NCBI RefSeq assembly: GCF_021390935.1
Contig: NZ_JAJPUI010000001.1
Coordinates: 1,054,001 to 1,118,000 of the forward strand
Source of the DNA: Streptomyces sp. CC228A
Lineage (GTDB): Bacteria; Actinomycetota; Actinomycetes; Streptomycetales; Streptomycetaceae
Reading direction: 5' to 3'
DNA length: 64,000 nt
How positions within the stretch are numbered: position 1 is the stretch's first letter; each line of letters starts with the position of its first letter. The notes below the pieces were generated by a model. It ran no database searches. It was not told the DNA's origin and worked only from the letters and a program-made list of their open reading frames with translations. The position numbers were made by a program, and so were the translations under genes. This document shows, one piece after another, positions 39,139-47,292 of the stretch.

Positions 39139-40384
39139 CGGACTCCCCGCCGCCGGCGGCATCCGGCAGCGGGACCGGCTCGGTGAGCACCGTCAGCGCG
39201 TTGGCGGCGGCGACCGCGCGGTGCGTGGCGAGCTCCGCGGTCTCCGCCTCCGCGTAGACGATCCCCGCGTACCCGCGGCTGTCGGCCAGGTGCTCGACCC
39301 GGTCACCGACGGACCTGACCGGGTACCAGGCCGGCGACCCCGGCATGTCCGCCAGCCGGTCCAGCCCGGCGACACCGGTGAACACCCCGGGCGCGGCCGG
39401 GTAGCCCAGCACGAAGGCGACCGCCGGACCGCCGGGCAGCTCGGCGTCCATCAACCGGGGGCGGCGGCCGAGCGCCGCCTCGACCACCGCCTCGTACACG
39501 TTCGCGCCGAGCGCCCGGCACATGCCCTCGCCGACCAGGGCGCCCCCGATCCTGGGGTTGACCTCCACCACCTCCGGGCCGCCCGCCGTCAGCACGAACT
39601 CCACGTGCGCGAAACGGTCGGTGTAGCCGATCACCGCGAGCACCTCGCCCAGCCACCGCTCCAGCGCGGCCCGCCGCGCCTCGGGGAAGGCCACGGGGAA
39701 CGCCGTGATCTCCTCCCGGAAGTACGGCTCCGGCGACATCAGCCGGCTGGAGACGCCCAGCAGCCGCGTGCGGCCCGCCCACGTGAGGGTCTCGGCGCTG
39801 TACACCGGCCCGCTGAAGTACGGCTCCGCGAACAGCCGCCCCCTCAGCTCCCGCCCGGCCGCCTCGCGCAGCGCCGCCTCCAGCTCCGGTTCGTCGCGGA
39901 CCAGCCAGACGTTCTGGCTGCCCGTGCCCGCCGTGTCCTTCAGGACGGCGGGCAGCCCGACCTCCTTGAGCAGCACCTCCCGCAGCTCCGCCCCCGGCGC
40001 CTCCACGGCCCGCCCGCGCGACAGCCCCGCCTCGTGCAGGCGGCCGCGCACAGCCGCCTTGTCGCGGGTGAGCCGCAGGACGGCCGGGTCGAGCCCGGGC
40101 AGGCCCAGGCGCTCCGTGAGCGCGGCGCCGACCGCCGTCCACGTGTCGGTGGAGCTGATCAGGCCGCGCAGGCCGGGCATCCGGCGCAGCAGCTCCGCCA
40201 CACCGTCCACGTCGAAGGTGTCGGTCTCCACGACGTCGAGGGCGTCCGCCGGGAGCCGCTCCAGCTCGTAGGCGTAGAAGGAGCGGTCGCAGGTGAGCAG
40301 CGTCAGCCGCTCCCCGAGCGCGTCGGCGGCCCGCACCAGGTGCCCCAGGCCGAAGGTGAGTGACTCCAGGGAGGCGACGCTCAT
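39131..40384 (-). CDS. ATP-grasp carboxylate-amine ligase
   Basis: A 417-residue ATP-grasp protein like the L-amino-acid ligases of dipeptide and carnosine-type synthesis. It has an N-terminal pre-grasp domain, an ATP-binding core with GLPAVLKDTAGTGSQNVWLV and LFAEPYFSGPVYSAETL, and the Mg2+-binding end HVEFVLTAGGPEVVEVNPR followed by GGALVGEGM. It would activate a carboxylate as acyl phosphate and join it to an amine. Both ends overlap neighbouring genes by a few bases. In this operon the likely partner is the beta-substituted amino acid made by the PLP enzyme. Exact substrates are unknown. Confidence 0.88.
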   Translation of the reverse strand: MSVASLESLTFGLGHLVRAADALGERLTLLTCDRSFYAYELERLPADALDVVETDTFDVDGVAELLRRMPGLRGLISSTDTWTAVGAALTERLGLPGLDPAVLRLTRDKAAVRGRLHEAGLSRGRAVEAPGAELREVLLKEVGLPAVLKDTAGTGSQNVWLVRDEPELEAALREAAGRELRGRLFAEPYFSGPVYSAETLTWAGRTRLLGVSSRLMSPEPYFREEITAFPVAFPEARRAALERWLGEVLAVIGYTDRFAHVEFVLTAGGPEVVEVNPRIGGALVGEGMCRALGANVYEAVVEAALGRRPRLMDAELPGGPAVAFVLGYPAAPGVFTGVAGLDRLADMPGSPAWYPVRSVGDRVEHLADSRGYAGIVYAEAETAELATHRAVAAANALTVLTEPVPLPDAAGGGESGG

Positions 40385-41403
40385 GCCGCCCGCTCCTTTC
40401 CTCGTGCCGGGCCGGCGGTGCGCCGCCAGGCCATCGTGGACCAGGGCATGGACATCTCCTCGGGTGCGGTGATCTCGACCGGTTTCAGGGCGGCCGGGTC
40501 CGGGGCTTCCGCGTGCCGGGCGAAGACGCGCTCGACGTAGCGGTGCCCGGTGTCGGCGCCGATGACCAGGTGCAGCCGGTCCGGGTGGCGGCGCGCCTCG
40601 TGCGCGGCGGCCAGGTACGCGGCGCCGGTGGACAGCCCGGCGAAGACGGCGTGGTCCCGCAGCAGCGCGACCGTGCCGGCCATGGCGTGGGTGAAGTCCA
40701 GCCAGTGCACGGCGTCGTAGAGATGGTGGCGGACGTTGTCGAAGACGATGGACGACCCGATGCCGGCGATGATCGCCTCCGGGTCGTGGTGGTCCTCGCT
40801 GCCGAAGGTCACGCTGCCGAAGGGCTGCACGCCGACCAGCCGCACCGACGGGTCCGCCGAGCGCAGCCGCTCCACGACGCCGCCGGTCGAGGCTCCCGAA
40901 CCGACCCCCCCGACGACGGTCAGCGGGGCCCCGGGGAACGCCGCCGCGATCCGGTCGGCGACCTCGTGGTAGCCGAGGTAGTGCACGGCGTCGTGGTATT
41001 GGCGCATCCAGTGCCAGTCGGGGTGGTCGGCGAGGAGCTCCTCGACGCGCCGCACCCGCAGCTCCTGGTCGAGTTTGAGGTCCTTCGAGGGCCTGACCTG
41101 CTCGACGGTGGCGCCGAGGACTTCCAACTGGGCCCGTGTGGTGGTGTCCACGGTCGTGGACGCGACGATGTGGCAGCGCATGCCGTGGCGGTGGCAGGCC
41201 AGCGCCAGCGCGTAGGCGTAGATACCGCTGGAGCTGTCCACCAGGGTCTGCCCCGGCCGGATCGTGCCCCGCTCCAGCAGGTGGCGGACGGCGGCGAGCG
41301 CCGAGTAGACCTTCATCGACTCGAACCGGATCAGGACGAGGCCGTCGGTGAGCCGGACGAGGTCGGGCACCTTCAGCGCGTCGGCGATGTGGGGGTGGAT
41401 CAC
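40381..41403 (-). CDS. Cysteine-synthase-like PLP-dependent enzyme
   Basis: A 340-residue fold-type II PLP enzyme of the cysteine synthase/cystathionine beta-synthase group. The Schiff-base lysine is K31 in RFESMKVYSAL, where canonical CysK has GSVKDR, so the local motif is divergent. The substrate loop reads VDSSSGIYAYALALACH and the phosphate-binding Gly loop VVGGVGSGASTGGV. It should perform beta-replacement on an O-activated Ser or Thr. Because it is coupled (GTGA) to a threonine-kinase-like gene, O-phospho-L-threonine is a natural substrate, giving a beta-substituted alpha-aminobutyrate such as 2,3-diaminobutyrate. That product is inference. Confidence 0.88.
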   Translation of the reverse strand: MIHPHIADALKVPDLVRLTDGLVLIRFESMKVYSALAAVRHLLERGTIRPGQTLVDSSSGIYAYALALACHRHGMRCHIVASTTVDTTTRAQLEVLGATVEQVRPSKDLKLDQELRVRRVEELLADHPDWHWMRQYHDAVHYLGYHEVADRIAAAFPGAPLTVVGGVGSGASTGGVVERLRSADPSVRLVGVQPFGSVTFGSEDHHDPEAIIAGIGSSIVFDNVRHHLYDAVHWLDFTHAMAGTVALLRDHAVFAGLSTGAAYLAAAHEARRHPDRLHLVIGADTGHRYVERVFARHAEAPDPAALKPVEITAPEEMSMPWSTMAWRRTAGPARGKERAA

Positions 41404-42302
41404 CCGTAGCCTCCTTGGGCGAAGGAACACTGGTGGCCGAGCGAGTGGAAGAACGCGGACAGCTCCGACTTGAGGGCCGCGTCGAGGCGGCCGGGGAAGA
41501 GGTAGCCGATCAGGCAGCCCGTGTGGGCGACGAACACACCGTCGGCGCCGAACCGCTCGCGGTGCGCGAGCATGCTGCCGAACGCCGCCTTGGGCAGCAC
41601 GTCCTGCGACAGGGCGGCGCTGGCGGTGGCCGCCCGCGCCACGGCGGCCGGGTCGCCCGACGCGAAGCCCTTCAGCAGGTCGGTCAGGCACCGCTCGTAC
41701 TCCTCCCCGCGCCGCCGGTAGTGCGCCAGCAGCAGGTCGGTGACGGCGGCGGTGTCCACCGTGCCGGGCTCGGTGACGTAGGCGGTGTGGAAGCCGAGGT
41801 CCGTGCCGAGCCGCCGGACCACGCGGTGCCGGCCGCTGAGGTACAGGGCGAACTCGTCGAGGAACACGCTGTCGGCCCGCTCCACCTCCGCCAGGACGCC
41901 GATGACCACGTCCGTGTCGTACGGCAGGGCGAAGAGCCGGAACAGGCAGCGCAGCGTCGCCACCATGTCGGCGGTGGAGCTCGCCATCCCCACGCCCACC
42001 CGCAGGTCGGAGTGGGCGCTCCAGCGGCCGGGCGGCAGCGTGAGCCCGTAGTGCTCCAGGAAGAGCCGGGCCGCCGCCGCCGACTTCTCCCCGGGCGGCA
42101 GCGGTTGGGGCGCACCCGGCCCCGGGGTGAAGTGCACCCAGGAGTGGCGGTCCACGGGGAAGGACACCACGGCGATGTCCGGCTCGGCGCCCGCCCGCAG
42201 CGGGCCCTGGTACAGCTCGCCCAGGGTGCCGTGGCACACCCCGGACACCGTGGGCCCCGGCGGCCGCCGCGCCCCGCGGGCGGTTTCTGCCGACGTCAGC
42301 AC
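41400..42302 (-). CDS. PduX-like GHMP kinase (probable L-threonine kinase)
   Basis: A GHMP-family kinase resembling PduX, which makes O-phospho-L-threonine for the aminopropanol arm of cobalamin. Matching segments are CHGTLGELYQG (PduX CPASCGELIQG), GVGMASSTADMVATL (the ATP-binding motif 2) and EVERADSVFLDEFALYL. With the GTG at 42302 the protein has 300 residues, the PduX length. A stronger ribosome binding site (AGGAGGAGGAC) precedes an ATG at 42379 in a different frame that stops at 42296; one missing base between them would merge the two. It is the first gene after a cobalamin riboswitch and is coupled to the PLP enzyme. Confidence 0.85.
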   Translation of the reverse strand: MLTSAETARGARRPPGPTVSGVCHGTLGELYQGPLRAGAEPDIAVVSFPVDRHSWVHFTPGPGAPQPLPPGEKSAAAARLFLEHYGLTLPPGRWSAHSDLRVGVGMASSTADMVATLRCLFRLFALPYDTDVVIGVLAEVERADSVFLDEFALYLSGRHRVVRRLGTDLGFHTAYVTEPGTVDTAAVTDLLLAHYRRRGEEYERCLTDLLKGFASGDPAAVARAATASAALSQDVLPKAAFGSMLAHRERFGADGVFVAHTGCLIGYLFPGRLDAALKSELSAFFHSLGHQCSFAQGGYG

Positions 42303-42494
42303 CGGCCGGTCCGGTCCGCCGCGGCGCGGGCCGGCCGGCATCCGGCGCGGACGGCGGGCACTCGCGTGGTCACGGGCATGTCCTCCTCCTGGTCCCGAGC
42401 CCCGAGGGCGACCGGGCAGGAGGCGCGGCGGGTGCCGTGCAGCCGTCCGTACCGCCGACCCAGTCCTCGAGGCCACCGCGTGCAGCCCGCTGCC

Positions 42495-42675
42495 AGGAGC
42501 GGGCGCAGTGGCAGGTCTTCGGACTCGCGGGCCCACCCGCCGGAGGACCCGGCAGGCACCTACCGGCCGTCGCTTCCCCGGCCCCCGGACGGGGCCCAGT
42601 GCTGGTGACGGCTTTCGTTCCCACTCACCGCTGCGGGACAGTCCCGGATTCCCACCGGGTTCCCTCTTGCGTCGC
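42495..42675 (-). promoter_or_regulatory. Cobalamin riboswitch upstream of the kinase-PLP-ATP-grasp-MFS-methyltransferase operon
   Basis: Minus-strand reading gives a textbook B12 aptamer: GGGAACCCGGTGGGAATCC, GGGACTGTCCCGCAGCGGTG, GAACGAAAGCCGTCA, GCACTGGG and, near the 3' end, GAGTCCGAAGACCTGCCACTG. The element ends about 115 nt before the ATG at 42379. It predicts that the operon is expressed when corrinoids are scarce. Confidence 0.95.
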
Positions 42676-43006
42676 GCCGCCCGGAGGCGTGACCGGACGG
42701 GAGGCGCGAACCGACTGCTGGCCTCAGCGTAGGGCGGCTCGCGCCGCCGCGGCAGGGTCCCGCCGCCGGATGTCCGGATGCGAGCGGTACGCGGGCGGGG
42801 CGCCGGGCCCGCGCCGGACACGGCCGGCAGCCCTCCGGCGCTCGGCCGGGAGGACGCAGCCGCGCCGGGTCCGCGCGGGCCCCGGCCGACACGTCGGCCA
42901 CTCTGGCCGGATGCTGCCTGGGACGTCCCGGGCGTCCCGTCCACACTGGTGGCCGACGCGGCAGCCGCACACCGCCCATGGTGTCCCGCGCACAGGAAGG
43001 CACGGG
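42676..43006. other. Divergent intergenic region
   Basis: About 330 bp between the riboswitch and the ferric-reductase-like gene. It should hold the promoters for both directions, but I cannot point to a convincing -35/-10 pair. No gene is visible. Confidence 0.4.
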
Positions 43007-43987
43007 ATGCTGCCGGACACGACCCCCGAGGACGACGGCGCGACCGCGCGGCCCGCCCCTGAGCGGCGCCCGGACGGCCGCGCCGCCCTGGGCGCCGACC
43101 TGCGGGCCGCACTGCCCGACGCCGGTGCGGCGGTCGCCGTGACGGCGGCCGTCTTCGCGCTCCTCTACGCCCGCATGGCGTCCGGTGACTCGGCGACGGC
43201 CGCCGTCATGCCGTTCATGGGCGACCCGGGCACCTACTGGATGTACCTGCTCAGCCAGGCGTTCGGCTGGTCCGGCCTGCTGTGGGCCTGGGGCACCGTC
43301 ATGCTCGGACTGCTGCTGTCGGGGCCGCGCCCCGCCCGGCTGCCGGCCGGCCGCCGGCTCCTCGAACGCTGGCACCGCACCACGAGCCTGACCGCGATGG
43401 CCCTGATGTGCGCCCACGCCCTGATGTTCGCGGCCGAACTCGTACGGTACGACGATCAGCCGGCGTGGACCGCGCGGCTGTGGGCGGGCTTCGCGGACAC
43501 CTTCGTGCCCGGCTGGTACGACTCCGGCACCGGCCGGATCGCCATCCCCCTCGGGCAGGCAGCGCTCTATCTGGCCGTCCCGCTCGGCCTGCTGTTCTAC
43601 GTCCGGCACCGCATCGGGGCGAACACCTGGCGCCGGCTGCACCGCTTCGTGATCGTCGTGTACGTGCTGAGCGTGTGGCACACCCTGCTGTACGGCACCA
43701 ACGTCTGGTACGGCGAATGGCCCCGCACGGTGCTGTGGCTGCTGCAGCTCCCCGTCGCGGCGCTGCTGCTGGTCCGGCTGCTGCGCCCCGCCCGCCGGGC
43801 CGAGCGGCTGGGCCCGCCGCGGGCGGGCGCGGCCCTGCCCGGCTGGGCGGTACGGGCCGCGGGCCGGGTGGCCGCGGGGGCGGTCGTCGCGGCCCTGGCC
43901 GTCGTGGCGGTGTCCGGCCGGGACGGCGGCCGGGACCGCCCCGCCGAGCCGCCCCCGGCGAGCCCGCACGCCCACGAACCCGGATGA
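43007..43987 (+). CDS. Ferric-reductase-like transmembrane protein
   Basis: A 326-residue membrane protein with about six to seven hydrophobic segments. It has paired histidines spaced for transmembrane haem: RWHRTTSLTAMALMCAH in one helix pair and RRLHRFVIVVYVLSVWH in the next, as in the ferric reductase-like family. No FAD- or NADPH-binding domain follows, so it needs a separate electron donor. The ATG at 43007 follows AGGAAGG. It diverges from the riboswitch-controlled operon. A role in reducing an extracytoplasmic metal or corrinoid is possible but only suggested by position. Confidence 0.75.
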   Translation: MLPDTTPEDDGATARPAPERRPDGRAALGADLRAALPDAGAAVAVTAAVFALLYARMASGDSATAAVMPFMGDPGTYWMYLLSQAFGWSGLLWAWGTVMLGLLLSGPRPARLPAGRRLLERWHRTTSLTAMALMCAHALMFAAELVRYDDQPAWTARLWAGFADTFVPGWYDSGTGRIAIPLGQAALYLAVPLGLLFYVRHRIGANTWRRLHRFVIVVYVLSVWHTLLYGTNVWYGEWPRTVLWLLQLPVAALLLVRLLRPARRAERLGPPRAGAALPGWAVRAAGRVAAGAVVAALAVVAVSGRDGGRDRPAEPPPASPHAHEPG

Positions 43988-44104
43988 CCCGCGGACCGGC
44001 GGCCGCCCGCCCGGCCGCGGCGCACCGATGCGCGCAGCGGGTGCGCGACGATGGCGCAGAGCGGCACTGCCGCCCGACGGCGGACGAACATATGATCGTC
44101 CGTC

Positions 44105-45550
44105 ATGTCCAACGAAACGGCTCATACGGCCGCGGCCGACCTCGGACTCGCGGAGCAGGCAAGGGAGTTACGCGAAGGCGGCGTGACCGCGACGGACCTC
44201 GTGCGGGCCTGCCTCGACCGGGTGGAGGCGACCCGCAGCACCCTCAACGCCTTCCGCTGCGTGCGGGCGGAAGAGGCCCTCGCCGAGGCGCGGGAGGCCG
44301 ACCGGCGGCTCGCGGCCGGCGAGACGGCACCGCTCCTCGGCGTGCCCGTCGCCGTCAAGGACGACACCGACGTGGCAGGGCTGCCGACCCGCTTCGGCAC
44401 CGCCGGGGCCGTACCGCCCGCCCGCGCCGACGGGGAAGCCGTGCGCAGGCTGCGCGCCGCGGGCGCCGTCATCGTCGGCAAGACCAACTCCTGCGAGTTC
44501 GGCCAGTGGGCGTTCACCGAAGGCCCGGCCTTCGGCGCCACCCGCAACCCGTGGAACCTCCGCCACACCCCCGGCGGCTCCTCCGGCGGGTCCGCCGCGG
44601 CCGTCGCCGCCCGGCTGGTACCGGCCGCCCTCGGCTCCGACGGCGCGGGCTCCATCCGCATCCCCGCCGCCTGGACCGGCCTGGTCGGCATCAAACCGCA
44701 GCGGGGCCGGGTCTCCGTCCACCCGTACGACGACTGCTTCGAGGGCCTGACCGTCAACGGCCCGCTGGCGCGCACGGTCGCCGACGCCGCCCTGCTGCTC
44801 GACGCGGTCTCCGGGGCGCACCCCCGCGAGGGCCTGCGGCTGCCCGCCGTCGACGCCTCGGCCGCCGCACGCCGCGACCCCGGCCGGCTCCGGATCGCGC
44901 TCGCCTGGAAGCCGCCCTTCACCGCCACGCCCGCGCCCCTCCACCCCGACATACACCGCGCCGTCACCGGCCTCGCCGAGACCCTGGCCCGGCTCGGCCA
45001 CACGGTGGAGGAGGCCAGGCCCCGCTACGGCCTCATCGGCCTCGGCTTCCTGCCCCGCGCCACCGCCGGAGTCGCCGCCTACGCCGACCGGCACCCCGAG
45101 CCGGCGCTGCTCGACCCCCGCACCCGGGGCACCGCCCGCACCGGCCGCCGCCTCGGCGGCCCGCTGCTGCGGGCGGCCCGCGCCCGCGAGACCGGCCAGC
45201 ACCGCAGGGTCGGCTCTTTCTTCGCCTCGTACGACGTCGTCCTCACCCCCACCACGGCGTCCCCGCCGCCCCGCGTCGGCCTCTTCGACACGATGAGCGC
45301 CTGGCGCACCGACACCACCATGGCCGCCGCCTGCCCCTACACCTGGCCCTGGAACGTCCTCGGCTGGCCCGCCGTCAACGTCCCCGCCGGCTTCACCGGA
45401 TCCGGTCTGCCGGTGGGCGCCCAGCTGCTCGGGCCGGGCGGCGGCGAGGAGCGGCTGGTCTCGCTCGCCGCCCAGCTGGAGGGCGAGCTGCGCTGGCAGG
45501 AGCGGCGGCCGCACGGCCTGGAGGCGCTGTGGTCCTCCCGGACGCCGTGA
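44105..45550 (+). CDS. Amidase signature family hydrolase
   Basis: A 481-residue amidase with an intact Ser-cisSer-Lys triad: K85 (PVAVKDDTD), S160 in GGSSGGSAAA and the nucleophile S183 in GAGSIRIPA. Family length is normal. It should hydrolyse an amide to acid and ammonia; the substrate cannot be read from sequence. It is not a GatA, as no gatB or gatC is near. Codon 22 (44168-44170) is TTA, the rare leucine codon read by the bldA tRNA in Streptomyces, so translation may be delayed until development or stationary phase. It is the only TTA I found in a recognised gene in the window. Confidence 0.88.
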   Translation: MSNETAHTAAADLGLAEQARELREGGVTATDLVRACLDRVEATRSTLNAFRCVRAEEALAEAREADRRLAAGETAPLLGVPVAVKDDTDVAGLPTRFGTAGAVPPARADGEAVRRLRAAGAVIVGKTNSCEFGQWAFTEGPAFGATRNPWNLRHTPGGSSGGSAAAVAARLVPAALGSDGAGSIRIPAAWTGLVGIKPQRGRVSVHPYDDCFEGLTVNGPLARTVADAALLLDAVSGAHPREGLRLPAVDASAAARRDPGRLRIALAWKPPFTATPAPLHPDIHRAVTGLAETLARLGHTVEEARPRYGLIGLGFLPRATAGVAAYADRHPEPALLDPRTRGTARTGRRLGGPLLRAARARETGQHRRVGSFFASYDVVLTPTTASPPPRVGLFDTMSAWRTDTTMAAACPYTWPWNVLGWPAVNVPAGFTGSGLPVGAQLLGPGGGEERLVSLAAQLEGELRWQERRPHGLEALWSSRTP

Positions 45551-45618
45551 CCGGGGCCCGCTCGACGGGCCGCGGCGGGCGGTGGGCCGCCGGGCACACG
45601 GCATGATGTGATGGGCAT

Positions 45619-46445
45619 ATGATCGATCAGCTGCTGGACGACGCCTTCCTCACCGCCGCCGAGGACGCGGTCCGTGCCGCGGCCGCCGCCGAGGTCATGC
45701 CGCGCTGGCGGCAGCTCGCCGCGCACGAGGTCACCGAGAAGAGCGGCCCCCACGACCTGGTGACCGTCGCCGACCGCGCCGCGGAGGAACACCTGACGGC
45801 GTCCCTCACCGCCCTGCTCCCGGGCTCCGTGGTGGTGGGGGAGGAGGCCGTGCACGCCGACCCCCGCGTGTACGAGGCGGTGCGCGGCGACGCGTACGTG
45901 TGGATCGTCGACCCCGTGGACGGCACCCGCCAGTTCGTCCACGGCGACCCGGGCTTCTGCACCCTCGTGGCGCTGGCCCGGCACGGGGAGCTGCTGGCCT
46001 CCTGGACCTTCGCCCCCGCCAGGGACGAGATGGCCGTCGCGGTGCGCGGCCGGGGCGCCCGGCTGAACGGCGCCGAACTGCACGCGGGCGCGCCGCGGCC
46101 GGACGCCGCCCTGCGGGTGGCCACGTCCCACCCCGACTACACGACCCCCGACCAGAAGCGGGCCCTGCTGGGCCTGGCCGCCTCGGGGTCGACGCGCGGC
46201 CCTGCGGCTCGGCCGGGCTCGCGTACCTCGCGGTGGCCCGCGGCGAGCTGGACGCGCTGGCCTTCTCGTGGGAGTACGCCTGGGACCACGCCGCGGGCCT
46301 GCTGCTGCTCACGGAGGCGGGCGGCGCCCACGTCACGGTCGGCGGCCGCCCGTTCAGCATCACCGGCGGCAACGTGCTGCCCTTCGCGGCGGCCCGGGAC
46401 GCCGCGACGGCGCAGCGGGTACGCGGGCTGATGGCGGCGCAGTAG
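45619..46445 (+). pseudogene. Inositol-monophosphatase-family phosphatase, split by one apparent frameshift
   Basis: A magnesium-dependent phosphatase like histidinol-phosphatase HisN or inositol monophosphatase. The N-terminal part has VGEEAV and the metal-binding motif WIVDPVDGTRQFVHG. Near 46185-46188 (GGGG) the frame shifts by one; the second frame continues ARPCGSAGLAYLAVARGELD and YAWDHAAGLLLLTEAGG, which holds the last metal-binding Asp, to the stop at 46445. Adding one G joins them as AASGVDARPCGSAG. The joined protein has about 275 residues, normal for the family. I think it is intact in the organism. Confidence 0.8.
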
Positions 46446-46589
46446 GGCGCCGCGGACCCGCCCGCCGCGGCCTGCCGCCCGCTGCTGCCCCTGCCGAACC
46501 CGCCGCGCCTGCGGCCCGGGTCGGTGCGGGCGGCGGACCCACGGGCCGCGCAGAGCCGGCGCGCTGTGCCGGGAGGCTGCCCGGGGCGG

Positions 46590-47050
46590 GCCCGCATGGC
46601 GGGGACCGCATGGCGGGGGGACCGCATGGCGGGGGAGGCGGACCAGCATGGCGGCGGTCCCGCATGGCCGGGGAGGCGGATCACCATGGCGGGCGCGGGC
46701 CTGCACGGCGGGGACGGACCGGCACGGCGGCGGACCTGCACGGCGGGGGCGGACCGGCACGGCGGCGGTCCCGCATGGCGGGGGAGGGGCGGACCTGCAC
46801 GGCGGCGGACCTGCACGGCGGGGAAGGTGCGGCCCCGCACGGCGGGGGAGGCGGACCTGCACGGCGGGGGCGGGCCTGCACGGCGGGGGCGGGCCTGCAC
46901 GGCGGCGGACCTGCATGGCGGCGCCGGACCTGTACGGCGGGAGAGACGGACCGGCACGGCGGCGGTCCCGCATGGCGGGGGAGGGGCGGACCTGCACGGC
47001 GGCGGACCTGCATGGCGGGGAAGGTGCGGCCCCGCACGGCGGGGAGGCGG
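46590..47050. repeat. Degenerate GC-rich repeat array
   Basis: The stretch is built from short units such as GGACCTGCACGGCGG, GGTCCCGCATGGCGG and GGACCGGCACGGCGG in changing order. A 97-bp block at 46751-46847 recurs at 46948-47044 with one difference I can see. Several frames on both strands stay open through it and encode repetitive [13 protein letters not shown] or [12 protein letters not shown] peptides. I take these as by-products of the repeat and not as genes. The array fills most of the 850-bp gap before the next gene. Confidence 0.8.
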
Positions 47051-47292
47051 GCCCGCGGGCGGTGCCCGCGACGGCTTCTGCGCCGCGCCCGGCCGCCGGG
47101 AGTCGCGGCCTGCTCTCCGCCGGTTCCCGGGCCGGTCCTCCCGCCGTACGGCCCGTGGCCGGCGCCCGCCGTTCCGCAGCCGGCGGCCGGCAACTGCCGT
47201 CCGGGCGCCACTGTTCGGGCCCCGCGGCATATCCTGGCGCTCTTGGCGTGGTCGGCCGGGAGGCCGACGAGGATGGGCGAAGGAGGGGCGAG

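Noticed and set aside
37870..42302. Five-gene operon considered as an ordinary cobalamin biosynthesis operon
   Set aside because: Apart from the PduX-like kinase no gene matches a cob or cbi enzyme; CysK-like, ATP-grasp and MFS proteins have no place in the known corrin pathway.
46590..47050. Possible CRISPR array or repeat-containing secreted protein in the repeat region
   Set aside because: There are no constant repeats with unique spacers, no cas genes and no signal peptide; units are degenerate and several frames on both strands are equally open.
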